A stretch of 64,000 nucleotides of DNA from Hylemonella gracilis str. Niagara R (GCF_000600295.1 NZ_JEMG01000001.1:3198311-3262310), one strand, 5' to 3'; shown: positions 8,572 through 18,258, counted from the stretch's first letter. The notes: generated by a model not told the origin, from the sequence alone. Made by a program: numbers and translations.

Positions 8572-9994
8572 GCCCGAGCAGCAGGCCCTGGCCTGGTGGG
8601 CCCTGCAGTTCAGCCCACGGGTCTGCGTGATCGAGGAAGCCGTGCTGGTGGACGTGGCGGACAGCCTGCGCCTGTTTGGCGGTCGGCGCGCGCTGCTGCA
8701 CCGCCTGCGCGCCACCCTGCCCTCGGTGGGCGGCACCGGCCTGGCCGCCGCCCCCACGGCCCTGGCCGCGCTGGCCCTGCTGCGCACCCTGCCGCCTTTT
8801 GACCTGCCACCGTTCAACCTGCCGCAGGCTGCGGAGGTGCAGCACACGCCTCCAGTCCGCGCAAACCTCGGCCCCAGGCACGCGAATCGTCCTGCACCTG
8901 ACACCCGGGGGCCCGGCCCCAGGCGGGTTGTCACGGCCACGCCACCCCTGCCCGCCCTGGCCTGCCCCAGGCACCAACTCCAGGCCACGCTGGACGCTCT
9001 GCCACTCGCCCACCTGAGCGCGGCGCGCGACCACCTGCCTCTGCTCGCGCGCCTGGGCTGCCAGACCTGGGGACAGCTGCGCGCGCTGCCGCGTGATGGC
9101 TTGGCACGCCGCTTCGGAGCGGCGCTGCTTGAAGCGCTGGACCGCGCTTACGGCCTGCGCCCCGAGGCCTGGACCTGGACCGTGCTGCCCGAGACCTTCA
9201 GCGCCCGCTTGGAATTCACGGGCCGGGTCGAGGTGGCGCAGGGTCTGCTGTTTGGCGCGCAACGCCTGCTGGCCCAACTGGACGCCTGGTTGCAGGCCCG
9301 GCAACGCGGGGTGCTGGCCCTCACCCTGCTCTGGGAACACGACCTGGTGCGCCGGGGCGAGCTGCGGCACGGCGAACTGCCGCTGCGCACCGCCACGGCC
9401 ACACGCGACATGCGCCACCTGGCTCGCCTGCTGGGCGAACACCTGGCGCGCACCCCGCTGGCCGCGCCCGTGCTAGCCCTGCGGCTTGACGCCACCGAAA
9501 CGGAACCCTGCCAGGCCGACAACGGCAGCCTGCTGCCCGAAGACCTGAAGGAAGGCGAGTCGATGGCGCAACTCATCGAACGGCTCTCCGCCCGCCTGGG
9601 CGCGGAGCGCGTGCTGCGCGGCCGCGTGCTGGCCGACCACCGCCCCCAGCACATGCAAGTCTGGTTTCCCGCCAGCCTGCCCGTGGCCCCGGCCCGCCCG
9701 CCCACGCTGCCCCACCACCTCTGTCTGCAACCGCCCTGGCTGCTGCCCGAGCCCCTGCGCCTGGACATGCGGGGGGAAAGCCCTTGGTACCAGGGACCGC
9801 TGCGCATGCTGGCCGGCCCCGAGCGGCTGGAAACCGGCTGGTGGAGTTTTGCCGACGCCGCCGACACCGAGGGAGAGGAACTGGCCCTGCGCGACTACTA
9901 CGTCGCCCGCAGCCCGCAGGCGGGCCTGCTCTGGGTCTACCGGCGCCGCAGCGCGGGAGAACCAGCCTGGTTTCTACAGGGCATCTATGGCTGA
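8492..9994 (+). CDS. imuB: Y-family DNA polymerase-like protein ImuB
   Basis: A 500-residue Y-family polymerase homologue that acts as the hub of the mutasome, bridging ImuA, the beta clamp and DnaE2. The start at 8492 (MLWIALRP) is the typical ImuB N-terminus; the longer open frame from 8399 lies inside imuA. VCVIEEAVLVDVADSL and the HhH-like region near LARLGCQTWGQLRALP are visible, and the C-terminus ends in WFLQGIYG as in the family. ImuB proteins are known to lack the full catalytic acidic set. The insert around residues 115-150 is Pro-rich and of low complexity. dnaE2 does not follow; the next gene is acrA. Confidence 0.93.
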   Translation: MLWIALRPGAPHPPPHPSPHASPSTPEPEQQALAWWALQFSPRVCVIEEAVLVDVADSLRLFGGRRALLHRLRATLPSVGGTGLAAAPTALAALALLRTLPPFDLPPFNLPQAAEVQHTPPVRANLGPRHANRPAPDTRGPGPRRVVTATPPLPALACPRHQLQATLDALPLAHLSAARDHLPLLARLGCQTWGQLRALPRDGLARRFGAALLEALDRAYGLRPEAWTWTVLPETFSARLEFTGRVEVAQGLLFGAQRLLAQLDAWLQARQRGVLALTLLWEHDLVRRGELRHGELPLRTATATRDMRHLARLLGEHLARTPLAAPVLALRLDATETEPCQADNGSLLPEDLKEGESMAQLIERLSARLGAERVLRGRVLADHRPQHMQVWFPASLPVAPARPPTLPHHLCLQPPWLLPEPLRLDMRGESPWYQGPLRMLAGPERLETGWWSFADAADTEGEELALRDYYVARSPQAGLLWVYRRRSAGEPAWFLQGIYG

Positions 9995-10149
9995 GACCTG
10001 CCGCCCCGCGCACGCCCTCACCTGGGCTTGAAACCCGTGCGCCCGGCCCAACCCGGGGCCTCCCCAGGCGAGGCGCCGGGGCTGGGGCAGGCGTTTGCAC
10101 ACACCCACGGCAATATCCGACTCGTTCAGAAGGTCTTTTGAAATAAATA

Positions 10150-10165
10150 GAATGAACGTTCATTC
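10150..10165 (+). promoter_or_regulatory. Perfect 16-bp palindrome, probable TetR/AcrR-type operator
   Basis: GAATGAACGTTCATTC is a perfect inverted repeat 84 bp upstream of the acrA-like start. TetR/AcrR family repressors bind palindromes of this length, and a gene for one is the last cistron of the same operon (16095-16724). A/T-rich sequence just before it could serve as a promoter. Binding by that repressor is inferred. Confidence 0.75.
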
Positions 10166-10193
10166 AGTGATTCAAGTCCTCCCTTGAATCACT
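10166..10193 (+). other. Hairpin in the leader of the acrAB-like operon
   Basis: AGTGATTCAAG (10166-10176) and CTTGAATCACT (10183-10193) are perfect 11-bp arms around a 6-nt loop. It directly abuts the 16-bp palindrome. There is no T-tract after it, so it is not a standard terminator; it could be a second protein-binding dyad or an mRNA leader structure. Confidence 0.65.
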
Positions 10194-10249
10194 CCACAAG
10201 CCCAGTTTTCCAGCCCTTCCCGTCTTTCTTCCTTGCAAAGGTCCTTCTC

Positions 10250-11449
10250 ATGCACACCCCAAGCAACACCCGACGCGCCTACCTGCTCAGCGCCACCGCC
10301 CTGGCCACGGCCCTGCTCATCTCCGGCTGTTCGCCGAGCCAAGGCAGCGAACGCCAGGGTCAGGGCGGCGCCCGCGCACCCGTGGTCGAAGTCCTGGCCG
10401 TCCAGGCCCAGAATGTCATGCTCACCAGTGAGCTGGCCGGTCGCACCGCGCCGTATCTGATCGCCGAGGTGCGCCCGCAGGTCTCGGGCATCATCCAGGC
10501 GCGCAACTTCAGCGAAGGCGGCGAAGTCCAGGCAGGTCAGGCCCTCTACCAGATCGAGGCGGCGCGTTACGAGTCCGCCCTGGACAGCGCCAAGGCCAAC
10601 CTGGCCAAGGCCGAGGCCAACCTGACGTCCACCAGCCTGCGCGCCGCGCGCTACGAAGAGCTGGCCGACATCGAGGCGGTGAGCAAGCAGTCCCGCGATG
10701 ACGCCCGGGCAGCGCTCAAGCAGGCCCAGGCCGAAGTCCTGTCCGCCCGGGCCCAAGTGCGGGCGGCCGAGATCGACCTGGCCTACACCCGCGTCAACGC
10801 GCCCATTTCGGGCCGCATCGGCCGCTCCAGCGTCACGCCGGGTGCCCTGGTCACCGCCAACCAGAGCAGCACCTTGGTCACGGTGCAGCAGCTCGACCCC
10901 ATCTACGTCGACCTGACCCAGTCCAGCACCGAACTGATGCGCCTGCAGAAGGATGTGGCCGAAGGGCGCGTCAAGGCCCAGGGCCAGGGCAACGTCAAGC
11001 TGCTGCTCGAGGATGGCAGCACCTACGCGCATGCCGGCAAGCTGCAGTTCTCCGAGGTCTCGGTGGACCCGTCCACCGGCACGGTGACGCTGCGCGCCGT
11101 CTTCCCCAACCCCAAGCGTGAGCTGCTGCCGGGCATGTATGTCCGCGCCGTGGTTGAGAAAGGCGTGAGCCAGCAATCCATCGTGGTGCCGCAAAAGGCA
11201 GTCAGCCGCGATGCCAAGGGCAACGCGAGTGTCATGACGGTGGGCGCGGACGGGACGGTGCAAGCACGTCCGGTTGCGATCGGCCAGTCGCTGGGCAACA
11301 ACTGGCTCGTGACCTCCGGCCTGCAGGGCGGAGAGAACGTCATCGTCGAGGGTTTGCAGGTGGTCCAGCCCGGCATGACCGTGCAGGCGACCGCGTGGCG
11401 GGCCGAAGGCGTGCAGCAGACGGCGCAGGCCATGCAGGCCACTCACTGA
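10250..11449 (+). CDS. RND efflux periplasmic adaptor lipoprotein, AcrA/MexA family
   Basis: A 399-residue membrane-fusion protein that links the inner-membrane pump to the outer-membrane channel. The signal peptide ends in the lipobox LLISGC, so it is a lipoprotein. Barrel-sandwich, alpha-hairpin and beta-barrel segments follow in order: EVRPQVSGIIQARNFSEGG, a coiled coil around residues 90-150, then VNAPISGRIGRS. The ATG at 10250 is chosen because AAAGG precedes it and the signal peptide then has normal length; an upstream TTG frame from 10184 is unlikely. It is the first gene of a complete acrA-acrB-oprM-tetR operon with spacers of 21, 11 and 2 bp. Confidence 0.95.
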   Translation: MHTPSNTRRAYLLSATALATALLISGCSPSQGSERQGQGGARAPVVEVLAVQAQNVMLTSELAGRTAPYLIAEVRPQVSGIIQARNFSEGGEVQAGQALYQIEAARYESALDSAKANLAKAEANLTSTSLRAARYEELADIEAVSKQSRDDARAALKQAQAEVLSARAQVRAAEIDLAYTRVNAPISGRIGRSSVTPGALVTANQSSTLVTVQQLDPIYVDLTQSSTELMRLQKDVAEGRVKAQGQGNVKLLLEDGSTYAHAGKLQFSEVSVDPSTGTVTLRAVFPNPKRELLPGMYVRAVVEKGVSQQSIVVPQKAVSRDAKGNASVMTVGADGTVQARPVAIGQSLGNNWLVTSGLQGGENVIVEGLQVVQPGMTVQATAWRAEGVQQTAQAMQATH

Positions 11450-11470
11450 GCCCAGGGAAGGAATCTGACC

Positions 11471-14400
11471 ATGTCGCGCCTCTTCATCAACCGGCCCATC
11501 TTTGCGTGGGTGCTGGCCATCGTCGTCATGCTCGCGGGCGGCCTCGCCATCCGCAGCCTGCCCATTTCGCAATACCCGCAGATTGCTCCACCCCAGGTGT
11601 CCATCAATGCCAACTATCCGGGAGCTTCCGCCAAGACGCTCGAGGACACGGTGACCCAGGTCATCGAGCAGAAGATGAAGGGCATCGATGGCCTGACCTA
11701 CATCACCTCCACCAGCGACTCGTCCGGCAGTGCCTCCATCGCGCTGACCTTCGCCTCCGGCACCGACCCCGACATCGCCCAGGTGCAGGTGCAGAACAAG
11801 CTGCAGGTGGCCATGCCCCTGCTGCCACAGGAAGTGCAGCGCCAGGGGGTGCAGGTCGTCAAGTCGACCGTGAACTTCCTCATGGTGCTGGGGTTCGTCT
11901 CCGAAGACGGCAGCATGGACCAGACTGACCTGTCCGACTACGTGGCGTCGAACATCGTTGATGCGCTGAGCCGGGTGGAGGGCGTGGGCGAGGTCCAGCT
12001 CTTCGGCGCCCAGTACGCCATGCGGATCTGGCTGGACCCGAACAAGCTCAACCAGTACAAGCTGACGCCGGCCGAGGTCGTCGCGGCCATTCAGGCTCAG
12101 AACGCCCAGGTGTCGGCCGGCCAGATCGGCGCCGCGCCTTCCCGGGCCGGCCAGCAGATCAACGCCACCATCACCGCGCAGACCCGCCTGCAGACGCCGG
12201 CCCAGTTCGAGGCCATCCTCGTCAAGAGCCAGGCCGATGGCGCCCAGGTGCGCCTGCGCGACGTGGCCCGCGTCGAGATGGGCGCGGAAAGCTACGCCGC
12301 CGTCTCGCGCTACAACGGCAAGCCCGCCGCCGGCGTGGCCATCAAGTTGGCCTCGGGCGCCAATGCCCTGTCCACCGCCAAGGCGGTCGAGGCGGCGCTG
12401 CAGGACCTGCGTGCCACCATGCCCGCCGGCATGAAGGCCGTGGTGCCCTATGACACGACGCCCTTCGTCGAAGTCTCGATCCACGAGGTGGTCAAGACCC
12501 TGGCGGAAGCCATCCTGCTGGTCTTCCTCGTGATGTACCTCTTCCTGCAGAACTTCCGCGCCACGCTGATCCCGACCATCGCCGTGCCCGTCGTGCTGCT
12601 GGGCACCTTCGGCGTGATGGCGGTGGCTGGTTTCTCGATCAACACCCTGACCATGTTCGGCCTGGTGCTGGCCATCGGTCTGCTGGTGGACGACGCCATC
12701 GTGGTGGTGGAGAACGTCGAGCGGGTGATGGCCGAGGAGGGCCTCTCGCCCAAGGAAGCGACGCGCAAGTCCATGGGTCAAATCTCCGGTGCCCTGGTGG
12801 GCATTGCCATGGTGCTGTCGGCCGTGTTCATCCCCATGGCCTTCTTTGGCGGCTCCACGGGCGTGATCTACCGCCAGTTCTCCATCACCATCGTCTCGGC
12901 CATGGTGCTGTCGGTGCTGGTGGCCATGGTGCTGACGCCGGCCCTGTGCGCGACGCTGCTCAAGCCGGTCGACGCCTCGCACCAGGCGCAGCGCACCGGC
13001 TTCTTCGGTTGGTTCAACCGCGGCTTTGACCAGACCGCCCGCCGCTACCAGAACTTCGTGGAACGCCTGCTGGGCAAGCGCGGACGCTCCATGCTGGTCT
13101 ACGGTCTGCTGGTCGTCGGCATGTGCGTGCTCTTCCTGCGCCTGCCCACCTCCTTCCTGCCCGAGGAAGACCAGGGCATCCTGTTCTCCATGGTCCAGCT
13201 GCCGGCCAACGCCACGCAGGAACGCACGCTCAAGGTGGTGGAACGCGTTGAGCAGCATTTCCTGCAGTCCGAGCAGCAGAACGTCGAGTCCGTCTTCTCG
13301 GTCGCTGGTTTCAGCTTCGCCGGCCAGGGCGAGAACATGGCCATCGCCTTCGTGCGACTCAAGGATTGGAGCGAACGCCCCGACGCACAACAAGGCGTGC
13401 AGGCCATCGCCGGCCGCGCCATGGGCAGCTTCATGCAGTTTCGCGACGCCATGGTCTTCGCCTTCGCTCCGCCGGCCGTGATCGAACTGGGCAACGCCTC
13501 GGGCTTCAACGTCTATCTGCAGGATCGCGCCGGCCTCGGCCACGAAGCACTGATGAACGCGCGCAACCAGTTGCTCGGCATGGCGGCCCAGCACCCCGAC
13601 CTCGTGGGTGTGCGGCCCAACGGCCTGGAAGATTCGCCGCAGCTGCGCCTGGACATCGACCACGCCAAGGCCTCCGCGCTGGGTGTCTCGGTGGCCGACA
13701 TCAACGCCATGCTCTCAACCGCCTGGGGCAGCGCCTACGTCAACGACTTCGTCGACCGCGGTCGTGTCAAGCGGGTCTACATCCAGGCTGACGCCAACTT
13801 CCGCATGCAGCCCGAAGACCTGAACACCTGGCGCGTCAAGAACAGCGGCGGTCAGATGGTGCCCTTCTCGGCCTTCGGCAGCGCCCACTGGGAAATGGGT
13901 TCACCCCGCCTGGAGCGCTTCAACGGTCTGCCCGCCGTCGAGATCGCCGGCCAGGCCGCGCCGGGCAAGAGCTCGGGCGCCGCCATGCAAGCCGTCGAGG
14001 AAATCGCCGCGAAGCTGCCCCCGGGCGTGGGCCTGGCCTGGACGGGCCTGTCCTACCAGGAGCGCCTCTCCGGCTCGCAGGCCCCCGCCCTCTACGCCTT
14101 GTCGTTGCTGGTGGTCTTCCTCTGCCTGGCAGCGCTGTATGAGAGCTGGTCCGTTCCGGTCGCGGTGATGATGGTCGTCCCGCTGGGGGTGATCGGCGCG
14201 CTGCTGGCGACCGTTCTGCGCGGATTGTCCAACGACGTCTATTTCCAGGTCGGCCTGCTGACCACCATCGGCCTGGGGGCGAAGAACGCGATCCTGATCG
14301 TCGAATTCGCCAAGGAGCAGATGGAGCGTGGCCAGACGCTGATCCACGCCACCCTGGAAGCCGCGCGCCTGCGCCTACGCCCCATCCTGATGACCTCGCT

Positions 14401-14611
14401 GGCCTTCGCGCTCGGCGTGCTGCCCCTGGCCCTGGCCAGCGGTGCCGGCGCTGGCAGCCAGAACGCCATCGGCACCGGCGTGCTGGGCGGCGTGCTCGCC
14501 GCCACCGTGCTGGGCATCTTCTTCGTGCCCCTGTTCTTCGTGATCGTGAAGACGCTGTTCCCGGGCCGCACAGCCCTGGACCACCAGCTCCGCATCCCCA
14601 CGCAACATTGA
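11471..14611 (+). CDS. RND multidrug efflux permease, AcrB/MexB family
   Basis: A full-length 1046-residue proton/drug antiporter. It has the standard N-terminus [20 protein letters not shown], the TM4 relay [18 protein letters not shown], two large porter loops and the C-terminal TM bundle with [28 protein letters not shown] precedes the ATG. Close relatives export hydrophobic and amphiphilic drugs, dyes and detergents; the exact range here is unknown. It is more AcrB/MexB-like than the MexF-like pump at the left edge of the window, so this locus carries two different RND pumps within 15 kb. Confidence 0.96.
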   Translation: MSRLFINRPIFAWVLAIVVMLAGGLAIRSLPISQYPQIAPPQVSINANYPGASAKTLEDTVTQVIEQKMKGIDGLTYITSTSDSSGSASIALTFASGTDPDIAQVQVQNKLQVAMPLLPQEVQRQGVQVVKSTVNFLMVLGFVSEDGSMDQTDLSDYVASNIVDALSRVEGVGEVQLFGAQYAMRIWLDPNKLNQYKLTPAEVVAAIQAQNAQVSAGQIGAAPSRAGQQINATITAQTRLQTPAQFEAILVKSQADGAQVRLRDVARVEMGAESYAAVSRYNGKPAAGVAIKLASGANALSTAKAVEAALQDLRATMPAGMKAVVPYDTTPFVEVSIHEVVKTLAEAILLVFLVMYLFLQNFRATLIPTIAVPVVLLGTFGVMAVAGFSINTLTMFGLVLAIGLLVDDAIVVVENVERVMAEEGLSPKEATRKSMGQISGALVGIAMVLSAVFIPMAFFGGSTGVIYRQFSITIVSAMVLSVLVAMVLTPALCATLLKPVDASHQAQRTGFFGWFNRGFDQTARRYQNFVERLLGKRGRSMLVYGLLVVGMCVLFLRLPTSFLPEEDQGILFSMVQLPANATQERTLKVVERVEQHFLQSEQQNVESVFSVAGFSFAGQGENMAIAFVRLKDWSERPDAQQGVQAIAGRAMGSFMQFRDAMVFAFAPPAVIELGNASGFNVYLQDRAGLGHEALMNARNQLLGMAAQHPDLVGVRPNGLEDSPQLRLDIDHAKASALGVSVADINAMLSTAWGSAYVNDFVDRGRVKRVYIQADANFRMQPEDLNTWRVKNSGGQMVPFSAFGSAHWEMGSPRLERFNGLPAVEIAGQAAPGKSSGAAMQAVEEIAAKLPPGVGLAWTGLSYQERLSGSQAPALYALSLLVVFLCLAALYESWSVPVAVMMVVPLGVIGALLATVLRGLSNDVYFQVGLLTTIGLGAKNAILIVEFAKEQMERGQTLIHATLEAARLRLRPILMTSLAFALGVLPLALASGAGAGSQNAIGTGVLGGVLAATVLGIFFVPLFFVIVKTLFPGRTALDHQLRIPTQH

Positions 14612-14622
14612 AGGAAATCCGT

Positions 14623-16092
14623 ATGCGCTCCCCTGTTTTCCCCCTGCGCCTGCTCACTGCGGTCGCCGCCGCCACGCTGCTGGCCGCCTGTTCCACGATG
14701 GCGCCCGACTACGAGCGCCCCCTCTCCGTCGTGCCCGACACCTGGGCCGCCACGCCGGCCAACGCGCCCGCCATCAGCACCAGCGGCAACGATGCCGACG
14801 GAGCCCCAACAGCCGAAGCACTGGGTTGGCGGGAATTTTTCGCCGACGAGAAGCTGCGCAAGGTCATCGAACTGGCGCTGCGCAACAACCGGGACCTGCG
14901 CGTCTCGACCCTGAACGTGGAACGCCTGCAGGCGCTCTACCAGGTGCAACGCGCCGAGTTGCTGCCATCCATCAGCGCCGGCGTCGGGCAAAGCGCCCAG
15001 CGCCTGCCGGCTGACCTCAGTCAGGCTGGTCAGTCGGTGATCTCGCGCCAGTACAGCGGCACCGTCGGCATCAGCGCCTACGAACTCGACCTGTTCGGAC
15101 GCGTGCGCAGCCTCAAGGATGCGGCCCTGTCGCAGTACCTGGCCACCGAGCAGGCACAGCGCAGCGCGCAGATTTCGCTGATCTCGCAGGTGTCGGTGGC
15201 CTACATGACGCTGGCCGCGGACCGCGAGCTGCTCGCGCTGGCCGAGCAAACGCTGCAAAGCCGCCGCGAGACCCTGCGCCTGACCCAGCGCATGCAGGAG
15301 CTGGGCGTTTCCTCAACGCTGGATCTGCGTCAGGTGCAAAGCACCGTGGACTCCGCGCGCGCCGACGTCGCCAGCTACAGCCAGTTGGTCGCGCAAGACG
15401 GCAATGCGCTGAACATGCTCGTCGGTGCGAGCGTGCCGAGCGCTTTGTTGCCCAGCGACATCTCCAGCGCCGCCCTGACCCTGACCCAGGACCTCGCCGC
15501 CGGCCTGCCCTCGGACACCTTGCTGATGCGCCCCGACGTGCAGCAGGCCGAGAAGACGCTGGAGGCAGCCAACGCCAACATCGGCGCGGCCCGCGCCGCC
15601 TTCTTTCCGCGCATCTCGCTGACCGCCAGCACGGGCTCGGCCAGCGCCGACCTGGACAATCTGTTCAAGAGCGGACAGGAATTCTGGAGCTTCTCGCCGC
15701 AAATCAGCATCCCCATCTTCAGCGGCGGACGCAATCGGGCCAACTTGCGCGTCTCGGAGCTGGACCGCGACATCGCCGTGGCCCAGTACGAAAAAGCCAT
15801 CCAGTCCGCCTTCAAGGAAGTGTCGGACGCGCTGGCGCAGCGCGCCACGGTGGGCGAACAGACCGCCGCCCAGGAAGCCCTGGCCGCCTCCACGCAAGAC
15901 GCCTTGCGCCTCGCGCGGGCGCGCTACGACAAGGGCATCGATGACTACCTGACAACACTGGACGCGCAGCGCTCCAGTTACGCAGCGCAACAGGCCTTGA
16001 TTTCGGCGCGCCTGGCACAGCAGATCAACCGCGTCACGGTCTACAAGGTGCTGGGCGGCGGCCTGCGGGAGACGGGGACGCCCAAGGGATAA
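14623..16092 (+). CDS. RND efflux outer-membrane lipoprotein, OprM/NodT family
   Basis: A 489-residue outer-membrane channel. The signal peptide ends in LLAAC, a lipobox, and STMAPDYERP follows, the usual start of mature OprM-like proteins. Two outer-membrane-efflux domains are visible, with YELDLFGRVRSLKD in the first and PIFSGGRNRANLRVSE in the second. The ATG at 14623 is preceded by AAGGAA. An in-frame TTG at 14608 would overlap the end of the permease gene but would spoil the signal peptide. It is co-transcribed with the adaptor and permease. Confidence 0.95.
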   Translation: MRSPVFPLRLLTAVAAATLLAACSTMAPDYERPLSVVPDTWAATPANAPAISTSGNDADGAPTAEALGWREFFADEKLRKVIELALRNNRDLRVSTLNVERLQALYQVQRAELLPSISAGVGQSAQRLPADLSQAGQSVISRQYSGTVGISAYELDLFGRVRSLKDAALSQYLATEQAQRSAQISLISQVSVAYMTLAADRELLALAEQTLQSRRETLRLTQRMQELGVSSTLDLRQVQSTVDSARADVASYSQLVAQDGNALNMLVGASVPSALLPSDISSAALTLTQDLAAGLPSDTLLMRPDVQQAEKTLEAANANIGAARAAFFPRISLTASTGSASADLDNLFKSGQEFWSFSPQISIPIFSGGRNRANLRVSELDRDIAVAQYEKAIQSAFKEVSDALAQRATVGEQTAAQEALAASTQDALRLARARYDKGIDDYLTTLDAQRSSYAAQQALISARLAQQINRVTVYKVLGGGLRETGTPKG

Positions 16093-16094
16093 TC

Positions 16095-16724
16095 GTGGTG
16101 CCTCCCATGAACAGCACGAACCCACAACAAACCCAGTCGCACAGCGAGCGCGCTCGCGACCGCCGTGAACAGATTCTCGAAGCGGCGGCAGAATGCTTTC
16201 GGCGCAGCGGTTTTCACGGCGCGAGCATGGCCGAAATCGCCAAGGCCGCGCGGATGAGCCCCGGACACATCTACAACCTGTTCGAGAACAAGGACGAGAT
16301 CATCGCCGCCATCGTCGAACGTGACCGTGACGAGATCGTGCGCAGCATCTCAGAGATCGAGGAGGCCGATGATCTCGCCGTCGACGTGGCCGGCTGGATC
16401 GAGAATTCCATCGAGGACATCACCGCGCGCAACGAGGTCGCCCTCAGCATCGAGGTGCTGGCCGAGGCCTGCCGCAACCCCAAGCTGGCGGCCGTGGTGC
16501 AGTCCAGCGAACTCGTCATCCAGCATCGCGCCGCTGCCTACGTGCGCAAGGCGTTGAACGAACGGGGCATCGAGTTGAGCGACGAGGAGATCATGGCCCG
16601 CTCCACGGTCATCGGCGCCCTCTTCAACGGCTTGATGAACCAGAGCATCTCCCAGCCCCACATGAACAAACCTGCGGTGATCCGGGTGATTCGGCAACTC
16701 GTGCGTCAATTGCTGACGAGCTGA
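16095..16724 (+). CDS. TetR/AcrR family transcriptional regulator of the efflux operon
   Basis: About 209 residues, with an N-terminal helix-turn-helix reading FHGASMAEIAKAARMSPGHIYNLFENKDEI, typical of TetR/AcrR. The C-terminal ligand domain is less conserved. Its start lies 2 bp after the channel gene stop, so it is the last cistron of the operon it probably represses; most acrR-type genes are divergent, so this layout implies negative autoregulation. AAGGGA at 16084-16089 favours GTG at 16095 or 16098; ATG at 16107 is an alternative. The likely operator is the palindrome at 10150-10165. Confidence 0.88.
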   Translation: MVPPMNSTNPQQTQSHSERARDRREQILEAAAECFRRSGFHGASMAEIAKAARMSPGHIYNLFENKDEIIAAIVERDRDEIVRSISEIEEADDLAVDVAGWIENSIEDITARNEVALSIEVLAEACRNPKLAAVVQSSELVIQHRAAAYVRKALNERGIELSDEEIMARSTVIGALFNGLMNQSISQPHMNKPAVIRVIRQLVRQLLTS

Positions 16725-16828
16725 CGCGCGCCGCCTGCGCGCACCCGCAGCCCTTTGCGCGCGCCTTGCCTGCGGTGAAAGCCGTGGACGCCGCCGCGGT
16801 CTTGGAGGACTGACCGCGTGCGAGACAG

Positions 16829-17329
16829 TCAAAGCAGCCCGGCCTGCTCGGCCGCGTCGCGCCAGGCGGCCCGCTTGCGCTCCAGGCTCCAACTTGCGTT
16901 GGCCGGGCTGGTCGATGGCAAGCGCAGCACGGGCAAGCCGAAAGCGGCTGTGTGCTTGGCGTGCTTGTGGCTTTCACCGCCGTTGTGCGCGATCAGCCGC
17001 AGCTCGGGACAGGCGGCGCGCAAGGCCCCGAAATCGTTCACCACGGCGTTGCGGATCGCGCTGTCCAGGCTGCCCTCCCGCTCGCAGCTCGCGTACACAT
17101 CCCAGATGCCCAGGCCCCGCGCCAGCACCCAGGCGCAGCGCGCCTCGTAGGCACTGGCGTCGGGCAGAGGAGGGTCTGGCCAGATGGATTGCAAAATCTT
17201 CCAGAAATGGTTTTGCGGGTGCGCGTAGTAACGCTGCTCGCGCAGGGACGCGACGCTGGGAAAACTGCCCAGCACCAGCAGGCGGGTGCGCGGCCCCACG
17301 ATGGGCGCCAGGCCGTTCAGTCGCGGCAT
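16829..17329 (-). CDS. DNA-deoxyinosine glycosylase (hypoxanthine-DNA glycosylase, UDG superfamily)
   Basis: A 166-residue uracil-DNA-glycosylase superfamily enzyme expected to remove deaminated bases such as hypoxanthine from DNA. Motifs seen are VLGSFPSVAS at the N-terminus, YYAHPQNHFWKIL, HNGGESHKH and the C-terminal LPSTSPANASW, which replaces the HPSPLS loop of classical UDG. The ATG at 17329 lies inside the last codons of the TatD-like gene, with a 13-bp overlap, so the two are probably translationally coupled. Both proteins act on nucleic acids. Family assignment is good; the precise base specificity is inferred from the family. Confidence 0.85.
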   Translation of the reverse strand: MPRLNGLAPIVGPRTRLLVLGSFPSVASLREQRYYAHPQNHFWKILQSIWPDPPLPDASAYEARCAWVLARGLGIWDVYASCEREGSLDSAIRNAVVNDFGALRAACPELRLIAHNGGESHKHAKHTAAFGLPVLRLPSTSPANASWSLERKRAAWRDAAEQAGLL

Positions 17330-18222
17330 GCCGTGGCCTCGCTGGCGAGCGCCCCCCCTTGTGCTCCCATCAAGGCGCCCAGGCGCGGCAAGGCAGCCCA
17401 GGCATTGGCCCGGGTGGCCAGCGCCAGCTGCCCCAGGTCCAGACCGCGCAGCTCGGCCAGGGTCTGCGCGATGCGCGGCAGTTCGCCCGGCTCGTTGCGC
17501 CCCTGGGCGATGCCCTGCTCGCGTTGCGCCGCCGTGGTGTAGAGCCAGTGCGGCGGAATGTCGGGGGCATCGGTCTCCAGCACCAGGGCCTCCAGCGGCA
17601 AGACCCGCGCCAGTTCACGCAGCTTGGTCGCGCGTTCATAGGTCAGTGCGCCGCCAAAGCCCAGCTTGAAACCGAGGGCGGTGAAAGCCTGGGCCTGCTG
17701 CAAGCTGCCGTTGAAGGCATGGGCGATGCCACGCCAGGTTTCGCCCGGTCGTGCCAGCTCGCGCAGGCCCTGCAGCAGCAAATCAGCCGAGCGCCGCACA
17801 TGCAGGATGACCGGCAGGCCGTGTTTTTTCGCGAGCTTCAACTGCTCGCGGTAGAAGAAGATCTGCCGCCTGCGCAGCGGCTCCTCCCGCAGGGCGGGCA
17901 CGAACAGATCCAGCCCGATCTCGCCCACGGCCACCAGGCGCGGGTCGTCCCGGTGGCGGGTCAGGGCCTGGTCCAGGCGATCCAGGTCCGTGTCCTCGGC
18001 CGCCGCCACGTACAAGGGGTGAATGCCCAAGGCGTAGACATCGCCATGCTCATGCGCCAAGGCACGCGCGCGTTCGAAATCCCGCGCCTGCACGGCGGGC
18101 AGCACGCAGCAGGCCACGCCCTGGTCGCGCGCGCGGGCGCGCACGGCGGCCAGGTCCGGCAGGAACTCGGGCGCGTCGAGGTGCACATGCGTGTCGATGA
18201 AGGTGTCGCGGCGCTCCGTCAT
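17317..18222 (-). CDS. TatD family metal-dependent hydrolase (DNase)
   Basis: A 301-residue TIM-barrel hydrolase. Metal ligands are visible in THVHLDAPEF near the N-terminus, in GEIGLD, in ILHVRRS, in AHAFNG and in the late ETDAPD. TatD proteins are established metal-dependent nucleases or deoxyribonucleases. The start at 18222 (MTERRD) is chosen because the barrel begins directly after it; the frame is open to 18288. The gene overlaps the DNA glycosylase gene downstream by 13 bp and is divergent from the MarR-GNAT gene, with 75 bp between the two starts. Confidence 0.9.
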   Translation of the reverse strand: MTERRDTFIDTHVHLDAPEFLPDLAAVRARARDQGVACCVLPAVQARDFERARALAHEHGDVYALGIHPLYVAAAEDTDLDRLDQALTRHRDDPRLVAVGEIGLDLFVPALREEPLRRRQIFFYREQLKLAKKHGLPVILHVRRSADLLLQGLRELARPGETWRGIAHAFNGSLQQAQAFTALGFKLGFGGALTYERATKLRELARVLPLEALVLETDAPDIPPHWLYTTAAQREQGIAQGRNEPGELPRIAQTLAELRGLDLGQLALATRANAWAALPRLGALMGAQGGALASEATACRD

Positions 18223-18258
18223 GCCCTGAATGATGCCGCAAGCCTTGTGGTCACCAAT

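Noticed and set aside
10172-13663. Open frame of 1163 codons on the minus strand, antisense to the acrA- and acrB-like genes
   Set aside because: Its product is a His/Gly/Gln/Asp-rich sequence without domains, the expected result of reading high-GC coding DNA on the opposite strand; the plus-strand genes are full length with clear families.
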